Shown: piece by piece, positions 23,538 to 35,500 of the stretch | Numbering within the stretch: position 1 is the stretch's first letter | How the letters are laid out: each line of letters starts with the position of its first letter | Assembly (NCBI RefSeq): GCF_049306965.1 | Contig: NC_133191.1 | Coordinates: 13,979,001 to 14,043,000 of the forward strand | DNA length: 64,000 nt | Direction: 5' to 3' | Source: Danio rerio | Taxonomy: Eukaryota; Chordata; Actinopteri; Cypriniformes; Danionidae | Program-made: the position numbers and the translations under genes | The notes under the pieces: model-generated | What the model was told of the DNA's origin: nothing | The model's input: only the letters and a program-made list of their open reading frames with translations | Databases searched by the model: none

Positions 23538-24198
23538 GTTATAATCCATATTTTTATGCACTAAAATGTAGTGAGGTTACAGTTAAAAAATAAATGTAAC
23601 ATTATCTACATTATTACTGAGCAAAATTAAGATTCAATTTAATATTTATCCCTCAAGATCTGTGCTTACAAGGATATGTTCACCCCAAAATGCAAATGTG
23701 CTATTAATTTCTACCCTCAGGCAATTTAGGATGTAGGTGACTTTTTCTCTACTGTAATATTTAAAAAGGAGTTTGAGCTGAAACTGCGCTCCTTGGTAAT
23801 TCAAAAGTCAGTGATTATCAGTACTTTGAGAGCCAGAAATAGAGTTTAAACTAAATAAATACCTTGGTCTCCTGAAATTGACTTATGAAATGTAACGATT
23901 GGTCTGTGCTGAACAAACTGAGCATTAGTTACAACATTACACCTTGGGTGCAGATATATCTACCAGAAAATCAGATTTGCTTTGGTGTACATCATATGGA
24001 TAATTAAATATAACAAATAAAAATGAATAAAAAATTCATATTTGATCTTATTATTTTAAAATAGTAATATTGCACATTCTTCTGTTTTTTTATTAAAATA
24101 ATACAATACTAATATTTACATCATTGTTAGTTTTCCTCAAAAAATATTCAAATTGTAATAATTTTTAATACTTACTAGCAATGCTTTGCCAGTTTCAG
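23538..24198. other. spacer between the duplicated segments
   Basis: AT-rich, with no gene or classified repeat seen. Confidence 0.4.
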
Positions 24199-24790
24199 CA
24201 ATGTTCAAAATCAATAAGAGTTACTAAAAAGTATGTGGTAACACTGCAAAATAAATGAGATAAATATACCAACTCATAAATCAAAATCTTAAAATTAGCT
24301 TATGGCCTAAATGTACATTCCAATAAACAGCAGCAAAACTCGCCGTTACAGTTAAATAAATACCCACACATGCCCTGAGGACCATATTAGCTCTGGTTTT
24401 TTGATTCATACTGAATCAGAATGGAACATTGAATCTGTGATGTTTCAGTACGGCTACTGTCGCATCTGTTCAGACTCACAAATTCTGAAAAACCTTCTAT
24501 GCTATTCCAGAAATAGTTTAAAAGATTAATTGAAAAGTAAAATATAATTGAAATGAATTATTCATCACTAATTAGACTATTCACACTGTGATCCAGAGTA
24601 CAAAGTTATTTATGACAATATACACTCACCGGCCACTTTATTAGGTACAATCCTAATGCTTGTTAACGCTAATTCCTAATCAGCCAATCATATGGCGGCA
24701 ACTCAATGGAATTAAGCATGTAGACGTGGTCAAGACGATCTGCTGCAGTTCAAACCGTGCATCAAAATGGGGAAGAAGGGTGATTTAAGA
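24199..24790 (+). repeat. local direct duplication, copy 2, ending in a truncated Tc1 terminus
   Basis: Partner of 21749-22320. From 24628 it carries the Tc1-like terminus CACTCACCGGCCACTTTATT and about 160 bases of that element, stopping shortly after GGGTGATTTAAGAGAC. Confidence 0.85.
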
Positions 24791-25728
24791 GACTTAAGTA
24801 AACAGGAGTAAATAAACTGTGGCTATATTCACTGTGCCCTGAAACTGACAGCACAACGCCTGAAAGTTTCCTATTTATTTAGATGAACATCTTACACAGG
24901 ATTACAGTTAATCTAGCTACAACAGTGATGTGCATTAGCAGCGTCCAACTATGTCGGTATGCAAATGAGCTTGTTCATAACAGTCTGGAGCACAATCTTC
25001 TTCTTGCATAATGACGAGCCAACAGAGGCTCATTGGAAATACAGGCTTTAGCCTACTACATTGTCAAACTGCAAGAACAGTATGATGCCAACAACCTTTG
25101 TTTCTTCACTGATAATATTTACAGGGAAATATTATAAGTGATTAAAGCATTTTCTTCATGCATTTCTTTGCACAATACTTAATAAATACCACCAAACATT
25201 TTAACAATGTCCATAAATTGTGATTGAATACATTTCCCTCACATATCTATCTCCATATAGATAACTTTCAAGAAGTGTTTATACGATGTTGTCCTCGTGA
25301 TGCAGAATGCTTGGATTCAAGTCTGGTGAGATAAAAGCAATGTATAATCAAGGTAAAACCATTTTGTCGCAGAGCACTTTTATCTTATGTTTGCTTTTAA
25401 AAACACTACTGGTTGGGTTTAGTTCAGTAGTTCATTAGATGATCTGTAGGACAAGCTGCACCATCTTGTGGATGTGTACAGGACATGTTTGTGAAACCTA
25501 TAACAATATGTAACCTAAGTAACGTATTTCACATTTGGAAAATTCTACACAGTGCCCTCTAGTAGATTTGTCATCTGGAATGTGCAACAAATTGTACCTG
25601 GTGCAACGTATTTTTGCAAAAATGTAGGCTGAGACATTTATTTTCAATGAGACTGGGTTGTTTTGAGCCAGCAAACTCGTGCATGAGCTGATGCCACTCG
25701 TTTTATTTCAGAAAACTATCATCTAAAC
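24791..25728. other. no recognised feature
   Basis: No coding signal or classified repeat was identified. Confidence 0.4.
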
Positions 25729-25923
25729 CAGGGATCACCAAACTTGTTCCTGGAGGGCCGGTGTCCTGCAGATTTTAGCTCCAACCCTAATCAAACACAG
25801 CTGAACAAGCTAATCAAGGCCTCACTAGGTATACTTGAAACAACCAAGCAGGTGTGTTGAGGCAAGTTGGAGCTAAACCCTGGAGGGACACCGGCCCTCC
25901 AGGACCAAGATTGGTGACCCCTG
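25729..25923. mobile_element. 195-bp hAT-type MITE with exact 8-bp duplication
   Basis: CAGGGATCACCAAACTTGTT at the left inverts at the right (GACCAAGATTGGTGACCCCTG). ATCTAAAC flanks both sides exactly (25721-25728 and 25924-25931). Confidence 0.9.
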
Positions 25924-26702
25924 ATCTAAACTATCATCTAACTATACTAATTAAAACTGAAAAGTGCTGCAAGTTGTTGACTTACATTTTATAAATCACC
26001 AAGGAACTAGTTTTAGCTAAAAACCTTCAGGGTTCTTCTTACACATATTTCAAAGTCAAATTTAAGCACTTTTCAAGCACTTTCCAGGTGCATTTTCAAA
26101 CTTTTACAACATTTTAAAATTGTGTGGTAAATTACATATTTACATACAAATAGATGCTTCTTCATCACAATAAATCAGATGCTATTTGTTAGAATTACTA
26201 TTTGTTAGAATTACTAATACTATACTATAGAATATTATTAGGAAGATTTGATGGCATGTTTGCCCCAAGCCCAGCATTGAATTACTGTCATTTGCTCTAC
26301 TAAACGTAATTTACTCACTTAAATGTGTCACCTTAAAAGAGACCTATTATGCTCCTTTCTACAAGAGGTACAGAATTATTATTTGATGTTAATATAATGT
26401 GAATGAGAAGTTTCAGTTTAAAGTATACTTTTACAACTCTTTGAATCTGCCCATTAAGGGTTTTGATCCAAATTGTGTCGTTTTGGGAACTGTTGCTTTA
26501 AATACAATTGAGATTGTGTTCCCAGCCCTCTTATCAAAAGAGGACGGAACTACAAATGCCTGTGTGTCCTCATAGCGGCGAATTCAAAACAGGACTAATG
26601 TTATCTCTGTGAAAATTTTTTAATTGTCCAGGAAGAAGACTATGATGGTCATCTGTGCATCCTATAAATCAACATTTAAAAATCCTTTTGGTCATTGACA
26701 TT

Positions 26703-27434
26703 AGCCCCTTTCACACATACAGACCTTTCTGGAAAATTACCGGAAAGGTTTGCATGTGTGAACAGGCCCTTTTTAAAAATACCGGTAAATTCGTTCTGGC
26801 TATTTTCTGGAAAATGAAGTTGTAACGCATGTGTGAACGCAGAAGGATGTCTAGAACACGCTGACGTAAGACGTCTACTTAGCCAATCAGAACACTCATT
26901 CATTCAGAACACTGAATGCATTCACGTCCGCGCGGTTTATGAGAATAAAAGCCTGTGAATATATTTCCAGACACAGTTAGCTGCTGGATGTTAGTCAGAT
27001 AACACTTCTATGTTCCTTCTTAATGCCAACTGTGTAAAAAAATACTGATAAAATGCTTATGACAAACCGCTGTTTGTTTACCTTCAAGCTATGAGGCGTG
27101 TTCACGTAAAGCAGCCGGTGAGCGCCAGCACACACACATATTATGTACATCTCGACATGCGAAAGTGTTCCTCCATATGTTTTCATTGAAGTTGTTCACA
27201 ATACTCAACAATCCATCCACAGAGTTTGTAATGTAGTCAAATGTTTACAGATACAAACACAGCCGTTTAGAGCGTCAGAATTTACCGGTATTTTGGAATA
27301 GATGTGTGAATGCTCTTTTCCGGGAAAATCTCGTAACGTCTTCGCCTGTGTAAACAGCACTTTTTAGAATTTACCGGTAAAGTCGGTCCGGAAATTTTCC
27401 AGATATTTATCGGTATAACTGTGTGAAAGGGGCT
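26703..27434. mobile_element. non-autonomous TIR element (AGCCCCTTTCACACA ends)
   Basis: Ends AGCCCCTTTCACACA and TGTGTGAAAGGGGCT, with several internal ACCGGTAAA-type motifs in both orientations near each end. No transposase and no clear target duplication. Confidence 0.75.
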
Positions 27435-27861
27435 ATGATCTTTTTGATTTGGTGGGTGACTGCTTCTCACTCAGGGCTGTCTATGCTGATGATGGAGAGA
27501 TCAACACTAACGGGTGGGGCTTTCTCTCTTTAATGACGCATCTAACAGAAGAAGTCAAAGTGTTTCTGCAGGCGGTTTTTATGAAGTGTGATTATAAAAA
27601 ATAAAACTAATGCATTTTTACCATTATTGGCTGATTACAGTAACACAGTCACCACACAGCTGTGTTTAAACCCCTTATAAAAGGGATTCGGGGAAAACAG
27701 TTCACCTTTAAATTGATATTTATTTTCATTTAATGCTTTGTTCATTCATAAACCGGTCTCCACCATGCAATTTGTCTTCTTCCACAGTTTAAGCAAATGG
27801 TACAAACAAAAAAGCTTTAAATTTTACGCAACAATATTGTTTTTATTTCAGATAGTTAATA

Positions 27862-28062
27862 GGCATGGTGGCTTAGTGGTTAGCACTGTTGCTTTACAGC
27901 AAGAAGTTTGCTGGTTAAAGTCCCCGCTGAACCAGTTAACATTTCTGTGTGGAGTTTGCATGTTCTCCCTATGTTTGCATGGGTTTCCTCCAAGTTCTCC
28001 GGATTCTCCGACAGTCCAAACACATGCGCTATTGGAAAATTGGGTAAACAAAATTTGCCATG
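27862..28062 (+). mobile_element. DANA-type SINE, 5' part
   Basis: tRNA-like head GGTGGCTTAGTGGTTAGCAC, then GTGTGGAGTTTGCATGTTCT and CTCCGACAGTCCAAACACAT. It stops before the conserved 3' region, where a second copy begins. Confidence 0.8.
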
Positions 28063-28349
28063 GGTGACGCGATGGGTGGGTAGCACAATCGCCTCACAGC
28101 AAGATGGTTGCTGATTTGAGCCTTTGCTGGCTCAGTTGGCATTTCTGTGTGAAGTTTGAATGTTTTCCCCCTGTTCCTGTGGGTTTCCTGTGTGAATGAG
28201 TTTGTATGGATGTTTTCCAGTACTGGGTTGCAGCTGGAAGGGCATCTGCTGCATAAAACATATCCTAGATAAGTTGGCGGTTCATTCCGCTGTGGCGTCC
28301 CCAGATAAATAAAGGGACTAAGCCGAAAAGGAAATGAATGAATGAATGA
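28063..28349 (+). mobile_element. DANA-type SINE, nearly full length
   Basis: Head GGTGGGTAGCACAATCGCCT, middle GGGTTGCAGCTGGAAGGGCA, 3' region GGCGGTTCATTCCGCTGTGG and GACTAAGCCGAAAAGGAAAT, and a GAAT-repeat tail. Confidence 0.85.
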
Positions 28350-28585
28350 AAATTAGCCTGTAGTGTTTGATAATACTGGGCTGTGGCTGGAAGGGCATCT
28401 ACTGCATAAAACACATGCTGGAATAGTTGGTGGTTCATTCCGCTGTGGTGACCCCTGATAAATAAGAGACTAAGCCGAAGGAAAATGAATGAATGAATAA
28501 TCCTTATTACCTATTTCTTCTTTCTTTTCAGCTTAGTCCCTTTATTTTTTCAGGGGTCACCACAGTGGAATGAACCCCCTATTAC
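28350..28585. mobile_element. two further SINE 3' fragments
   Basis: A sense fragment (GGCTGTGGCTGGAAGGGCAT to a GAATGAATGAAT tail, ending about 28500) is followed by a short antisense one (CAGCTTAGTCCCTTTATTTT) at about 28527-28580. Confidence 0.75.
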
Positions 28586-30003
28586 CTATTTGGTGATCTA
28601 GATTATTCTAAAAACAATTCAATTAAACCTTCATCCAGTTTAAGAGCTTTATCCAAAATCCTAGCCGTTTTTCAAACACTACATTCAAATTCAAGCCTTT
28701 TCCAGGAATTTTAGCATCCTGAATCTTCTATAATGTCCTCCTCACTGAAGAAAAAACAAAACTCGCTCTTATTTTGGATGGCTTGAAGGTAAGTAAACTG
28801 CAAATTGTCATTTCTGCAAGAACTATCCCTTTAAGTCTGTCATTTGTACTCATTAAATGCAGTACAGCTGCAAAATTCCCACTCACAGAGTTGAGAGAGA
28901 TGATGTGATGACCGTTTGTCTACTGCGTTACAACAAGTCACTATGAATCAGAAGCATTGAGAAAAGTGAATAGTGGCAATGATCTGAACAAATAGTGATC
29001 AGTCCTTTTCAGAGAGCGTAGCACGATGCACGACACGGAGGAGGAGGGGAAACGAAAGAGAGAGAGCGAAAGATCCTGCTTTCCTGACTCTGTAGGTCTA
29101 TGTGTCACAGGAAGTGAAAGAGACCATGTTGTGAAAAAAAAAAGTATTCTCTAATAAATACCTAGATGCTTTGATTTTTCACAATTGCAAGGGCCTGTGG
29201 AAAACCATGGAGCAGATGAAAGACGTGCGAGAGAAAAGCGAGATAAATGCAGGGTAGAGATTTAAATATGAGCACAGCAAAGCAGAAGTGCACAGAGCCA
29301 GAGGTATGACAGCGGAGAGGTGCTGTGTGCTGTGTGTGTGTATGTGGGAGTGCAGTGTGTGGGTGGAAGAGAATGGAGAGCGTTCAGTGACACCACTTAC
29401 TAACACACACACGCGCGCACAGTACACACAATACACAACAGCAGGAACATACAGTGCTAACACCAAACTGCAATGCATGCAGACAGTAAACGCTGACAAA
29501 ATGTGCTTCTTTTTTAACACCTCTAAAATGCGGCAGCCCTCCAAATGTCTGTTGTGGCAGATCAACAGGTTAATGGTGTGAGAGAGGCTGACGGCATGTG
29601 TTTGATGTAATGAGGCGCAGGTGTGACCAAAGGAAACTGACCATCAGAATGTGCAGGGGATACGGGGATGGCCAAAAAATAAAGCTGCTTGCTGCGGATT
29701 CATCATAGCTATAATGCTTGTGCATCGTGTCTACTGTGACGTTGTGACAAAAGCTGCAATCTTTAATAATACAAAATATATACACAGACACATGCAAAGG
29801 ACACACACACACACACACACACATTAATTTATAATAGCAAAAATTAATTTTATTTAAAATATAGGGGGAAATCCTTCCAATAATTTAACAGAAATGTTTA
29901 ATAAAAATATTACAACACTATATAATTATTCTTACTAAAAGTAATAAACGTAATAAAAGACCAAAAATCTTGCCATTGAATGTAGATTGTAAATTATTTC
30001 ACA
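28586..30003. other. no recognised gene; purine-rich patch and CA repeats
   Basis: GAGAGAG-rich sequence at about 29035-29075 and CA/GT tracts at about 29400-29440 and 29800-29822. Nothing else was classified. Confidence 0.4.
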
Positions 30004-30329
30004 TTATATTATATTAATTATATTATATTAATTATATTATATTATATTATATTATATTATATTATATTATATTATATTATATTATATTATATTATATTAT
30101 ATTATATTATATCTTTTAATACACACACTTACAAATCTATTTAATGCAAAAAAATATTAAATTAATATTATAAAAAAATAAAATTTTATTATATTTATTG
30201 ACATTTGTAAAATCAAATATTTGTAAAATTTAATTCAAATTATGCATTAAAAGATTATATTATATTATATTATATTATATTATATTATATTATATTATAT
30301 TATATTATATTATATTATATTATATTATA
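30004..30329. repeat. TTATA pentanucleotide arrays around a 150-bp unit
   Basis: Two arrays (30004-30110 and 30254-30329) bracket an AT-rich unit that begins ATCTTTTAATACACACAC. A related unit (ATCTTTAATACTAACAC) reappears right of the Tc1 at 31877-32022. Confidence 0.85.
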
Positions 30330-31875
30330 CAGTGCATCTGGAAAGTATTCATAGCACTTTACTTTTTCGACATTTTTTAATTTACAGCCTTATTCCAAAA
30401 TGGATTAATTTAATTCCTCAAAATTCTACACACAATACCCCATAATGACAATGTGAACAAAAGGTTTTTAGAAATTGTTGCAAATTTATTCAAAATTAAA
30501 AACCTGAAAAATCACATGTACATGAGTATTCACAGCCTTTGTCGTGAAGCTCTAAATTGAGCTCAGGTACATTCTGATTCCACTCATCATTCTTGAGATG
30601 TTTCAGCTGCTTCACTGGAGTTCACCTGTGGTAAATTCAGTTGATTGGACGTGATTTGAAAAGGCATACACATCTATATAAGGTCCCAGTGTTGACGGTG
30701 CATGTCAAAGCACAAACCAAGCATAAAGACAAAGGAATCGTCTGTAGGCACAAGGCTGGGGAAGGTTACAGAAAAATATCTGCTGCTTTGACAGTTCCAA
30801 TGAGCACAGTTGCCTCCATCATTCGTAAGTGGAAGATGTTTGGAACCACCAGGACTCTTCCTAGAGCTGGCCGACCATCTAAGCTGAGTGATCGGGAGGG
30901 AAGGGCCTTAGTCAGGAAGAAGATCAATAACCCGATGGTCACTCTGTCTGAGCTCCAGCGTACTTCTGTGGAGGAGAACCTTACAGTAGGACAACCATCT
31001 GTGCAGCAATCCACCAATCAGGTCTGTGTGGTAGTGTGGCCAGACGGAAGCCACTCCCCACCTGGGATTTTCCAAAAGGCATCTGAAGGACTCTCAGACA
31101 TTAAGAAACAAAATTCTCTGGTGTGATGAGACTAAAATTGAACTCTTTGGAATGAATGCCAGGCGTTACGTTTGGAGAAAAACAGGCACTGCTCATCACC
31201 AGGCTAATACCATCCCTACAGTGAGACATGGTGGTGGCAGCATCATGCTGTGGGGATGTTTTTCTGTAGCAGGAACTGGAAGACTAGTCAGGATAGAGGG
31301 AAAGATGAATGCAGCAGTGTACAGAGACATCCCGGATGAAAACCTGCTTCAGAGTGCTCTTGACCTCAGACTGGGGCGATGGTTCATCTTCCAGCAGTAC
31401 AATGACTCAAAGCACACTGCCAAAATATAAATGGAGTGGCCCAGCCAGAGCCCAGACCAAAATCCTATTGAACATCTTTGGACAGATCTGAAAATGACTG
31501 GCTGTACACTGTCACTTCCCATCCAACTTGATAGAGCTTGAGAGGTACTGCAAAGAGGAATGGGCAAACATTCCCAAAGGCAGGTGTGTCAAGCTTGTGG
31601 CATCATAATTATAAAGACTTGAGGCTGTAATTGCTGCCAAAGGTGCATCAACAAATTATTAAGCAAAGGCTGTGAATACTTGGGTACATGTGATTTCTCG
31701 TGTTTTTTATTTTTAATAAATTTGCAACCATTTCAAAAAATCGTTTTTCACATTGTCATTATGGGGTATTTTGTGTGGAATTTTGAGGAAATAAATGAAT
31801 TTAATCCATTTTGGAATAAGGCTTTAACATAAAAAATGTGAAAAAAGTGAAGTGCTTTGATTACTTTCAGGACTG
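30330..31875 (+). mobile_element. second decayed Tc1-like transposon
   Basis: TA-CAGTGCATCTGGAAAGTATT at the left, and at the right the inverse AATACTTTCAG-type end (GATTACTTTCAGGACTG-TA); subterminal arms also pair (CCATTTTGGAATAAGGC). Transposase segments: a paired-type helix-turn-helix and AGRPSKLS region at about 30700-31000, then DETKIELFGMNARRYVW at about 31125-31175, GGGSIMLWGC near 31233, and QSPDQNPIEHLW at about 31450-31485. The second catalytic Asp (usual QQDND) is Tyr here (QQYND), and the reading frame is broken, so it is inactive. Confidence 0.88.
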
Positions 31876-31876
31876 T

Positions 31877-32344
31877 ATCTTTAATACTAACACTTACAAA
31901 TCAATTTAATGTAAAAAATTTGCATATTAATATTATATAAAATTAAATATTACATTAAATAAAGTATTGACATTTGTAAAATCCAAAATTTTAAAAACAT
32001 AAAGATTTTATATTCTATTATATTCTATTATTAGTCAAGTGCTGTGTAACAGAAAAATTTAATGCAGTTTTAACATTATAGTTTTAATAGCCATTTTCTG
32101 ATACTGCTGGTCACACTGCTTTTAGCCGATATGCACACGTCTCTGGAACATCTTTCAGTCTGACTTCCTTGTAATGTATACATTTTTCGCGTTTTGTCTG
32201 TTTTATTTGTATGTAAATTAGATCTTTTATGAAAGGATTTTTAGAATGTCCCATTGTATATCATTGAATGTAACATTTTTGCCTCACTTGTAAAGCACTT
32301 TAAACTGCATTATTTATTTAAATAGTGCTACATAAACAAAAGCT
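31877..32344. other. AT-rich flank with repeated unit
   Basis: Starts with the partner of the 30112-30253 unit (TTGACATTTGTAAAATC in both) and continues into unclassified sequence. Confidence 0.5.
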
Positions 32345-32740
32345 TGCTTGCATAACTCATATTTTTGTCTTTGCCATGATTACAGTACATAATACTTTAC
32401 TAGTTATTTTGCAATATACCAGTATTCAGTTTAATGTGCAATTTAACTGGGTTAATTAGTTTAAGTAGGCTAGTTTATAACTAGGTTAATTAGGCAAAGC
32501 ATCTGACAACAGTGGTTTGTTCTGTAGCTAATTGAAAGATAGTATTTCTTAAGGGGAGTAATAATATTGACCTTACTTCTTTAAGAACTGCTTTTATTCT
32601 AGCCAAAATAAAAGAAATTAGACTTTCTCAAGAAGAAATACATATAGGAAATAGTTCCTAATTTCTTGCTCCTTTAAGCACCACTTGGAAAATACATTTT
32701 TTTTTAAAATCTAATTAAACAAGGGTCTAAAAACTGTGCT
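32345..32740 (+). mobile_element. older truncated copy of the ~500-bp TIR element
   Basis: Shows family landmarks CTTTGCCATGATTACAGTA, GTTAATTAGGCAAAGC and CTGCTTTTATTCTAGCC, at visibly lower identity than the other copies. Confidence 0.65.
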
Positions 32741-32754
32741 TTTAACTGTGTATA

Positions 32755-33940
32755 TACACCTGAAGTCAAAATTATTTGCCCTCTGTGATTTTTTTTTAAT
32801 CTTTTTTAAATATTTCCCAAATTATGTTTAACAGAGCAAGGAAATGTTCACAGTTTATCTGATAATACTTTTTTTTTTCTAGAGAAAGTCTAATTTGTTT
32901 TATTTCAGCTAAATAAATCATTCTTTAAAATCAAAATGGTTGATTTAAGGTTAAAATGATTACCCCCCTTAAGCAATTTTCTTCCACTGTCCACAGAATA
33001 AACCATTGTTATATAATGGCCTGTCTAATTACCCTAATCTGCATAATTAACCTTATTAACCTAGTTAAACCTTTAAATGTCACTTTAAACTGAATATAGT
33101 ACCTTGAAAAATATCCACTAAAACATTATTTACTGCCATCATAGAAAATATCAAAGAAATTAGTTTATTAATTATAAAAACTATTGTGTTTAGATATGTG
33201 CTTCCTTTCGTTAAATGAAAATTGGGGGGAAGATATACGGGGGCGGGGGGTGGTTAATAATTTAGGAGGGCTAATAATTCTGACTAGGGCTGCACATCAT
33301 ATCGTTTCAGCATCGATATCGCAATGTGCACATCTGAAATAGTCACATCGCAGGATCTGCAATGTTGAGTCTGAATCGTAGTTGACCAGGAGCTACAGAA
33401 CACATGTGATTTGTAAGTTTAAACATAATAGAGGGAAACTTTATCCTCTGCATGTGTTTTTATTGCCTTTGATTGCACAATTCAAGAGAGTTTTAAAAAT
33501 CTGGGCACAAAAATATTATAATGTTGGAAAGTGTAACAAAGATTACTTGTATTTAAGTTATTTATATGGCATTCAACTGAATTCAAACTGAAAACCGAGT
33601 GACTGAAAACTGAGTCCTTTACTTACCCTATTGGCAGAGAATTTAGCTTGTTTTAAGGAAAAACTCTTAGTTTCTTCTAAAGGTGAAAGCTAAACAATAT
33701 TTTTTACTTGATTTAAGACATTTTTCGATATTTTCACTAGAAATTATATGCATTTTAAGAATTGTGATTATTCAATTTCTGTACCTGAATACTTTCAGAT
33801 TGCCCAGAAAATTGTCAAATACAGCAATTCAAACTATCTTGTGAATTATATTTATATTGCAATATATACTGCAAAAAATAAAATATCGTAATATCAGATT
33901 TTTTCAATATTATGCAGCCCTAATTCTGACTTTAACTAAA
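32755..33940 (-). mobile_element. ~500-bp TIR element (antisense), split by an hAT-like element
   Basis: Opens CTGAAGTCAAAATTATTTGC, runs antisense through AAACCATTGTTATATAATGG, and reaches the opposite end GGCTAATAATTCTGAC, where a second element (33285-33922) is inserted. Confidence 0.75.
33285..33922. mobile_element. hAT-like element with exact 8-bp duplication
   Basis: Ends TAGGGCTGCA and TGCAGCCCTA, flanked by ATTCTGAC at 33277-33284 and 33923-33930. The inner ends are CGATAT/ATATCG-rich. No transposase. Confidence 0.88.
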
Positions 33941-33970
33941 TTATAATAATTCATATTATTATATATTCAT

Positions 33971-34499
33971 ACAGTCGAAGTCAGAATTATTTATCCATTT
34001 ATTTTTCCCCCAATTTCTGTTTAACGGAGAGAAGATTTTTTTTTACACATTTCTAAACATAGTTTTAATAACTCATCTCTAATAACTGACTTATTTTATC
34101 TTTGTCATGATGACAGTAAATATTATTTGACTAGATATTTTTCAAGACACTTCTATACATCTTAAAGTGACATTTAAATGCTTAACTAGGTTAATTAGGT
34201 TAACTAGGCAGAATAGGGTAATTAGGCAAGTTAATGTATAATGATGGTTTATTCTGTAGACTATTGAAAAAATATATAGCTTAAAGGGGCTAATAATTTT
34301 GACCTTAAAATAGTGTTTAAAAAATAAAAAAAAACTGCTTTTACTCTAGCCGAAATAAAACAAATAAGTCTTTCCCCAGAAAAAAAAAACATTATCAGAC
34401 AGACTGTAAAAATTTCCTTGCTCTGTTAAACATAATTTGGGAAATATTTTAAAAAAGAGAAAAACTCTACTGTGGGCTAATAATTCTGGCCTCAACTGT
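33971..34499 (+). mobile_element. nearly complete ~500-bp TIR element
   Basis: From ACAGTCGAAGTCAGAATTAT to GGGCTAATAATTCTGGCCTC and AACTGT, the most complete copy in the window. Noncoding. Confidence 0.85.
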
Positions 34500-35500
34500 T
34501 TAATGACTTATCGGTGTAACACTGGATGCGTGAACTGCCCCTGTTAACGAAGTCTTCATGATTAGCAGAACAGAACCTGCTGATGGGTTTGCCCCTTAAT
34601 TAAGGCATGATTAATATGGATGAATTTAATAGCCAAGCTTTTAAAAGGACAGATTCAATTACAGATTTTGCACATACAGAGCAACCAGCGAGACCTACGT
34701 GGGAAGACTAGGGTTGTTTTTTGTTGTTGTTTTTGTTATTGTTTTTCAGTACTTTCCTCACACTTGTCATGAAGTTCTGCAAGAAGCAACCTGAGAAGAC
34801 GTTTTAAAACTGCGACTTTGATCTGAGCAGGTGATCCATGTGGGCCGTTTCCAGTCTTCAACATTAAAAACAGTAACCTCTCATTTGCATATCTATAATA
34901 AAGCGTAGGCCATTTCGACACCTTCTTGTCTATGCGAAACAGTATGCGCCTCTACAAACTGGATTAGCTTCTCTTTTTTTCCAGAACGCGGCATCCAATC
35001 AGCAAGGCACTGTGGGCGACTTCTAAAGAGATGTGCGACTGAAGATGTGGCGCATTCACAAACAGCTTCAAAATCTGACGGAAACATGAGTTCGCTGAGA
35101 AAATCGTGGACGCTTCACCTGCCTTTAATCTGATCTTAGGAAATCGTGCCGTTCTGCTTCGATTTCATTGTATTCCTGTTGCAAAACATGTCTGTTTTGG
35201 CCATTCTGTCGACTTCTCTTTATCTCTCTCTCTCTCTGTGATATTCTGTGCGTGGGTTGAGGCAGCTCACTCTCTCTCAGAATAGCACTGCAGTAGTTCA
35301 GACTTGTATAGAAGGAAAGAAGGAGAAAGAGAATGATAGATAGGATGAATAAACCTTCTTCTCCCCTCCAAAAGCTGCCCTCCTCTTGAAAGACAAAGAG
35401 TTTGTCCTTTTCGCCTCATACCCCTGTGATGCTCCGGGCTATTTGCGGACTCGACTAGCAGTCCATCGCCCTAAAACATTCCATCGACTCCTATTAAAAA
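34500..35500. other. no recognised feature
   Basis: A short TC microsatellite near 35222-35240. Open frames here show no recognised domain. Confidence 0.4.
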
